This document shows positions 61,501 through 64,000 of a DNA stretch of 64,000 bases, piece after piece. The translations under genes were made by a program, and so were the position numbers. The number at the start of each line of letters is the position of its first letter. Position 1 is the first letter of the stretch. The notes under the pieces were generated by a model that did not search any database, had not been told where the DNA came from, and saw nothing but the letters and a program-made list of their open reading frames with translations. Origin of the DNA: Leptotrichia sp. HSP-342 (GTDB lineage Bacteria > Fusobacteriota > Fusobacteriia > Fusobacteriales > Leptotrichiaceae); contig NZ_CP165646.1 of assembly GCF_041199995.1 (NCBI RefSeq), positions 2,108,001-2,172,000 on the forward strand, in the 5' to 3' direction.

Positions 61501-62081
61501 TTTTCCTGCTGCTTAAATACTTCTTTTAGATTTTTTATATCTTCAAATTTTATTTCTTTCTGAAATATTTCATATACTTTTTCATCAGTATAGTCTAAAT
61601 ATTCCAATTTAAATATTTTATTACAAATATTAAAAATTATATTGTTGAAATTCTTAGCTTCTTTAAGTCTTTTTTTCATAATTTCTCTTTCATCTTTGTA
61701 AAAATTTCTACAAATTTTTTCCTTTTCTACATCTTTTCCCTGTTCTTTTACAATAATTGATTTTTTAAAAATTTTATAGCATTTTTCTTCAAATTTTTCA
61801 TATTCTTCTTCGGTATAATCTTTTATAATAATACAATTATTTTTTATATTTCTTTTCATTTTATTAACTTTAAAGATAAATTGTTCCATAGAACCAAGAA
61901 ATTTGGCTTTATTATTTGAGAGTATTCTATAATAAGTTTCTGTTATATCTATATCTACATTATCATTTTCATTAACATATTTTACTTCTCCATCACTAAC
62001 AATTCTTTTTAAAATAATTCTCTTTTTATTTTCATCCCAATCTCTCGCTATTTTCGTTATTCTATACTTTCCTGTTCCCAT
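58521..62081 (-). CDS. cas13a: Cas13a (C2c2) RNA-guided RNA-targeting effector, divergent
   Basis: This 1186-aa effector binds crRNA, cuts target RNA and, in the family, then degrades RNA nonspecifically. It also processes pre-crRNA. Two HEPN motifs RxxxxH are visible: R552-H557 (FRQKILHPSQ) and R1082-H1087 (FRNEIAHFNYF). The start MGTGKYRITKIARDWDENKK resembles the M(K/R)(I/V)TK opening of other Cas13a proteins, and the C-terminus (KKLKLSENIIPKKHLKYPE) matches their LKxxKLxxKKxxHL block. It is shorter than the 1389-aa L. shahii protein and not obviously similar to it, although the array has that type of repeat. AGGAG lies before the ATG. It is first in the operon cas13a-cas1-cas2-array. Confidence 0.93.
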   Translation of the reverse strand: MGTGKYRITKIARDWDENKKRIILKRIVSDGEVKYVNENDNVDIDITETYYRILSNNKAKFLGSMEQFIFKVNKMKRNIKNNCIIIKDYTEEEYEKFEEKCYKIFKKSIIVKEQGKDVEKEKICRNFYKDEREIMKKRLKEAKNFNNIIFNICNKIFKLEYLDYTDEKVYEIFQKEIKFEDIKNLKEVFKQQENGLETDKLLTISFNKKRSNVLLEFIQQIVKQKFENEKELENWFSHDGEKYCKEIFKIYSNMSQKEKYSKLLGHNDESIASDSEKRETLQRRLKLGDYSKYDLKKYYQKDYKEEAIKELEDKSKEELEREIEELIKKNYKIDKLCDEISNLEFSFVDSKKENKDKMSEIIVKIKEHYKNNVNVEEELENKEKYILSMIHNYIKGRYRKCLELQQKENVDFENLGKRIKEIFDSNEVMKKLKKSIINKINSYKIFEMKFQNPNIESSDDLEILKAEETFLNKLSTAVSKVGYTLNILLDTRTTSKKMNKKNIKNPDILAGYNVTIELLPYCSFEILYSVYPEIKKDIELLKGMVLFIQEFRQKILHPSQLLGSNVKKSISIKEKDTIVKIHEDNKDNEKWEMYNKEKIRSYFEDILEKIPDYFIEKYESNNVFNIYRDFGVKIMEVVKNFNFKENNTIDYLFPKFHKIYKRMCKLENIDDRQNGARKYLLQTIYYYYFQYEIENDKNNISKYLNLYRNKIKVKKISYSYITDNKAVNNKNIEILYRNIQREGMLNNRLSQMNKEWIEFIVVQFSEFLTNKKLNWILDNLSEYKKKEKLDENDKNKLLKILKQKMNKNITYSNDSYVFISLAQFLDLKEISNLIHDIKKFIQFREKNVSKYKPEKNKLYTEELRKILYILKVMLEHKERLIQKHYLESYDEDISIMYGKDIEKKDIKDIEIKIKNKNQEVINQPLYKSGNDENSSWIVLYGIEQAKRNGTFKFFEGFFNLNDDIKLCKENIEKYEELYNEKEENQRKVDEYISSEENNNIDEVKEIKEINNNKQLFYYYKNMIYGDGLKKGYDFINDIYSHYLSWAYKVERDCKIYKIKEYENKKNFKEYKFKEYKSIKNFRNEIAHFNYFQKTNKSLLELLNDFYDIFDYNLKYQRDVQNVINNIFEKYQIVRKDGGPVVFYCKTDKKLKLSENIIPKKHLKYPEIKLIHEKYVEFFKKLFEYKK

Positions 62082-62175
62082 TCCAATCTCCTCATTTCTA
62101 CTTTAATCTAATTAAATATTTTTAAATTCAATTCAATTTACATCTTTCTAATCAAAAATACAATTTTCCATTTTT

Positions 62176-62203
62176 AGTATACCACATCAATATTAAATTT
62201 CAA
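62176..62203 (-). promoter_or_regulatory. Promoter of the cas13a-cas1-cas2 operon
   Basis: Minus-strand TTGAAA (62198-62203), 16-base spacer ending GATGTGG, TATACT (62176-62181), about 95 bases upstream of the cas13a ATG. The TGTGGTATA block is shared with the array promoter. The -35 overlaps the T-tract of the upstream terminator. Confidence 0.65.
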
Positions 62204-62235
62204 AAAAATAAGGAACCATTAAATATAGCTCCTTA
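62202..62235 (-). terminator. Terminator after the GH13 gene
   Basis: ATAAGGAGC and GGTTCCTTA form a hairpin, followed on the minus strand by TTTTTTTG. It separates the glycosidase from the cas operon. Confidence 0.7.
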
Positions 62236-62242
62236 TCTCTAT

Positions 62243-64000
62243 TTACTCATAATCTGCATCTATCCTAACTTTTCGCAAAATCATCCCTTCCTTAGCTTTT
62301 AAATCCAATTTAATTTTTCCAGCCGGACTTGTTCTGAATATTCTGCCTTCTGTTACCAAGTCAATAAATCTTTCATCTTGATAATTTGTCTCAAATTCCA
62401 CGTTTTCCCAACTGTTAAATGAATTATTTATTACAATAATAATTGAATGATCCTCAATTACTCTTTCGTATGCAATTATATCTCTTTCATTGTCAGCAAA
62501 CACTTCTCTAAACTTACCATAAACAAGTGTTTTATTTTCAAGACGAATTTTTATTAACTTTTTATACCATTCAAATAAATCACGGTCGACTTTTTGTTGA
62601 TAAACTTCATTTTGATTAATGTGAGACGGATTTTTTTCATCATCATATAAAAATTCATTCCATAACATCGGCTTTCGACAATATGGATCTGTTGCTCCCC
62701 ACATTCCTACTTCATCACCATAAAACAGCATTGGTGCTCCAATATAAGTCATTTGGAATATTGAAATTAATTTTAGTATATCTTTTGGTTTGATTGGACT
62801 ATTTCGCCAATCTATTGTTGTATTTGGATGATAATTTGAAGCTAAATCTGGACGAATCCCGTTATATCCTTTTTCCAGCTGTTTTCCTTCCTCCAGATTT
62901 CTTCCAAGCACATCATTTACAATTCTTGAATAAAGCCTGTCAGTATCATGCGAACCGTTTAAGTTCTGACTCGCCTGTAACGCCTGATACGGATACCAAG
63001 TTCTTTTTTCTCGAAGTTCGTTGAAAAAGTCTTATGCCTTTAATTTATACCTTACACCACCTTCACGGCTTTGATTTATAAAGAAACCAATGACTGTTTT
63101 TAACCATTCATAGTTCATTACAGTGTCAAATTTATTTCCACCATTAATATCTCCTGCAGCATTTCCCCAAAGTTCAGCAGTTATGTATGAATCTTTCTTG
63201 CTGCCCTTTACAACTTCACGCCATTCATTCCAGAAATTCTGATTTTCAAGACAATTTGGCACATCTAGTCGCCATCCGTCAATCCCGTCATCCTCCATCC
63301 AGTTTTCACTTTCTTTTCCGTCAGGCCCATACATCCATTTTCTTGTAATATTGAAAATATATTCCTTGTACTCCTGATTAAATGTGTTAAATTCAGGAAG
63401 CGAATCAAATCCTGCCCAAGCGTTATAAGCAGTTCTCTTTCTATTTGCAATTAAAGTTTCAAATGCCTGTTCTTCATTCATTTCATCTGTTATTGGGACA
63501 TGTTCTCCAAAATCTGTAAATTTATACCAGTCCTTGTATTTAGAATTTTCTCCATCCGCAAGCACCATATTAAATGTCCAGTGTTCACTGCTACTATGAT
63601 TGAAAACCCCATCAAATATTACACGGATACCATTTTTATGAAATTCCTTTATCAAATCTACCATTATCAAATCTGATTCTGTCCAAACCCAAGTTGATGG
63701 GTCTTCTGTTTCCCCATATCCATTTCTCCCCCGATTTTCACCATTCAGGCTTACTTCCAGAAGTTTTAGCTCACTGCTTGTCGAAGCCTTGTTTCCAAGT
63801 ACATCCACATACGACTTATTCCCATATTTGTTATTTTTATTAATTTCCACACCATGAGTTTTTCCACTTGTCTTTATTGTTCCAAAGTCTGGTGAAATAT
63901 GTCTAAAGTCATTTGCCCCATATTTATGGTTTTGATATGAGAAAAATACTGGATTTAGCCATACTGCATTAATTCCCAATTCCTTCATGTATGGTATTTT
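62243..64000 (-). pseudogene. GH13 alpha-glucosidase/amylase-type gene with in-frame stop (5' part beyond right edge)
   Basis: One reading frame runs from the right edge (KIPYMKELGINAVWLNPVF) to a stop at 62243, interrupted only by TAA at 63032-63034 between VRYKLKA and DFFNELREKRTWYPYQ. The first part has the GH13 nucleophile Asp in DGWRLDVPN (about 63262) and the acid/base Glu in TAELWG (about 63175). The third catalytic Asp, in NGSHDTDR (about 62945), lies after the stop. The C-terminal beta domain (SIIIVINNSFNSWENVEFET) is intact. A cyclomaltodextrinase/neopullulanase-like role is inferred. A single base change (for example TCA or GAA to TAA) explains the break. The product ending at 63032 would be inactive. 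Confidence 0.85.

Overview
The window is AT-rich DNA (mostly 25-35% GC by eye) and most of its genes lie on the minus strand. The gene set points to Leptotrichia or a close relative in the Fusobacteriota. It has a type VI-A CRISPR locus with a Cas13a effector and a repeat that matches, from memory, the Leptotrichia shahii repeat. It also has an msrAB-ccdA-thioredoxin-two-component cluster of the Fusobacterium type, a glmS ribozyme, and outer-membrane genes (TolC, an RND pump, a GT9 glycosyltransferase) together with sepF. The species assignment is inference.

Layout. 1-912: the end of an apparently acquired copper-resistance operon (copY with a premature TGA, copB running off the left edge) with a sharp promoter and two cop boxes. 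913-2744: an intact IS1182-family element with 40-bp perfect inverted repeats. 2882-3817: an FtsZ-like protein with altered GTP-binding loops. 4164-8953: msrAB, ccdA, thioredoxin, response regulator and sensor kinase for periplasmic methionine-sulfoxide repair. 8954-9642: a mostly non-coding stretch with a dispersed repeat, a decayed small ORF and a large hairpin. 9643-16944: upp and a TetR-controlled RND efflux operon with a PII-like accessory gene. 17126-27539: housekeeping genes (UbiB-like kinase, RseP, frameshifted sepF, yggS, hemW, phosphoglucomutase, MFS, TM2 protein, ebfC). 27607-28072: five tRNAs. 28191-33137: yigZ, three secreted proteins of unknown function (two are tandem paralogues), a second site-2 protease and a small amphipathic repeat protein. 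33187-35272: glmS with its ribozyme and promoter. 35394-38993: a thioredoxin-like protein, then three paralogous HAD phosphatases with a lone CheY-like receiver between the first two. 39162-54506: tsaD, GT9, a monooxygenase, tRNAs Met/fMet/Leu, GerMN protein and amidase, yajC, pgk, murE, trmN6, a SurA/PpiD-like foldase, GNAT, tRNA-Arg, rpmB, a MazG-like enzyme and membrane proteins. 54673-56681: thrS with a structured leader. 56752-62203: the CRISPR-Cas13a locus. 62243-64000: a GH13 glycosidase broken by an in-frame TAA and running off the right edge.

How the parts work together. cas13a, cas1 and cas2 read leftwards into a six-repeat array. A promoter at the end of cas2 should start the pre-crRNA, and a strong hairpin terminator lies beyond the last, decayed repeat. 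The most unusual feature is a 14-nt anti-repeat at the predicted 5' end of the pre-crRNA, which could pair with the 5' half of the repeats across the crRNA processing site. The effector does not resemble the L. shahii Cas13a that I recall with this repeat, which suggests that effectors and arrays have been reshuffled.

Three genes carry apparent disruptions (copY nonsense, sepF +1 frameshift in an A6 run, GH13 nonsense). They may be real mutations, slippage sites or assembly errors.
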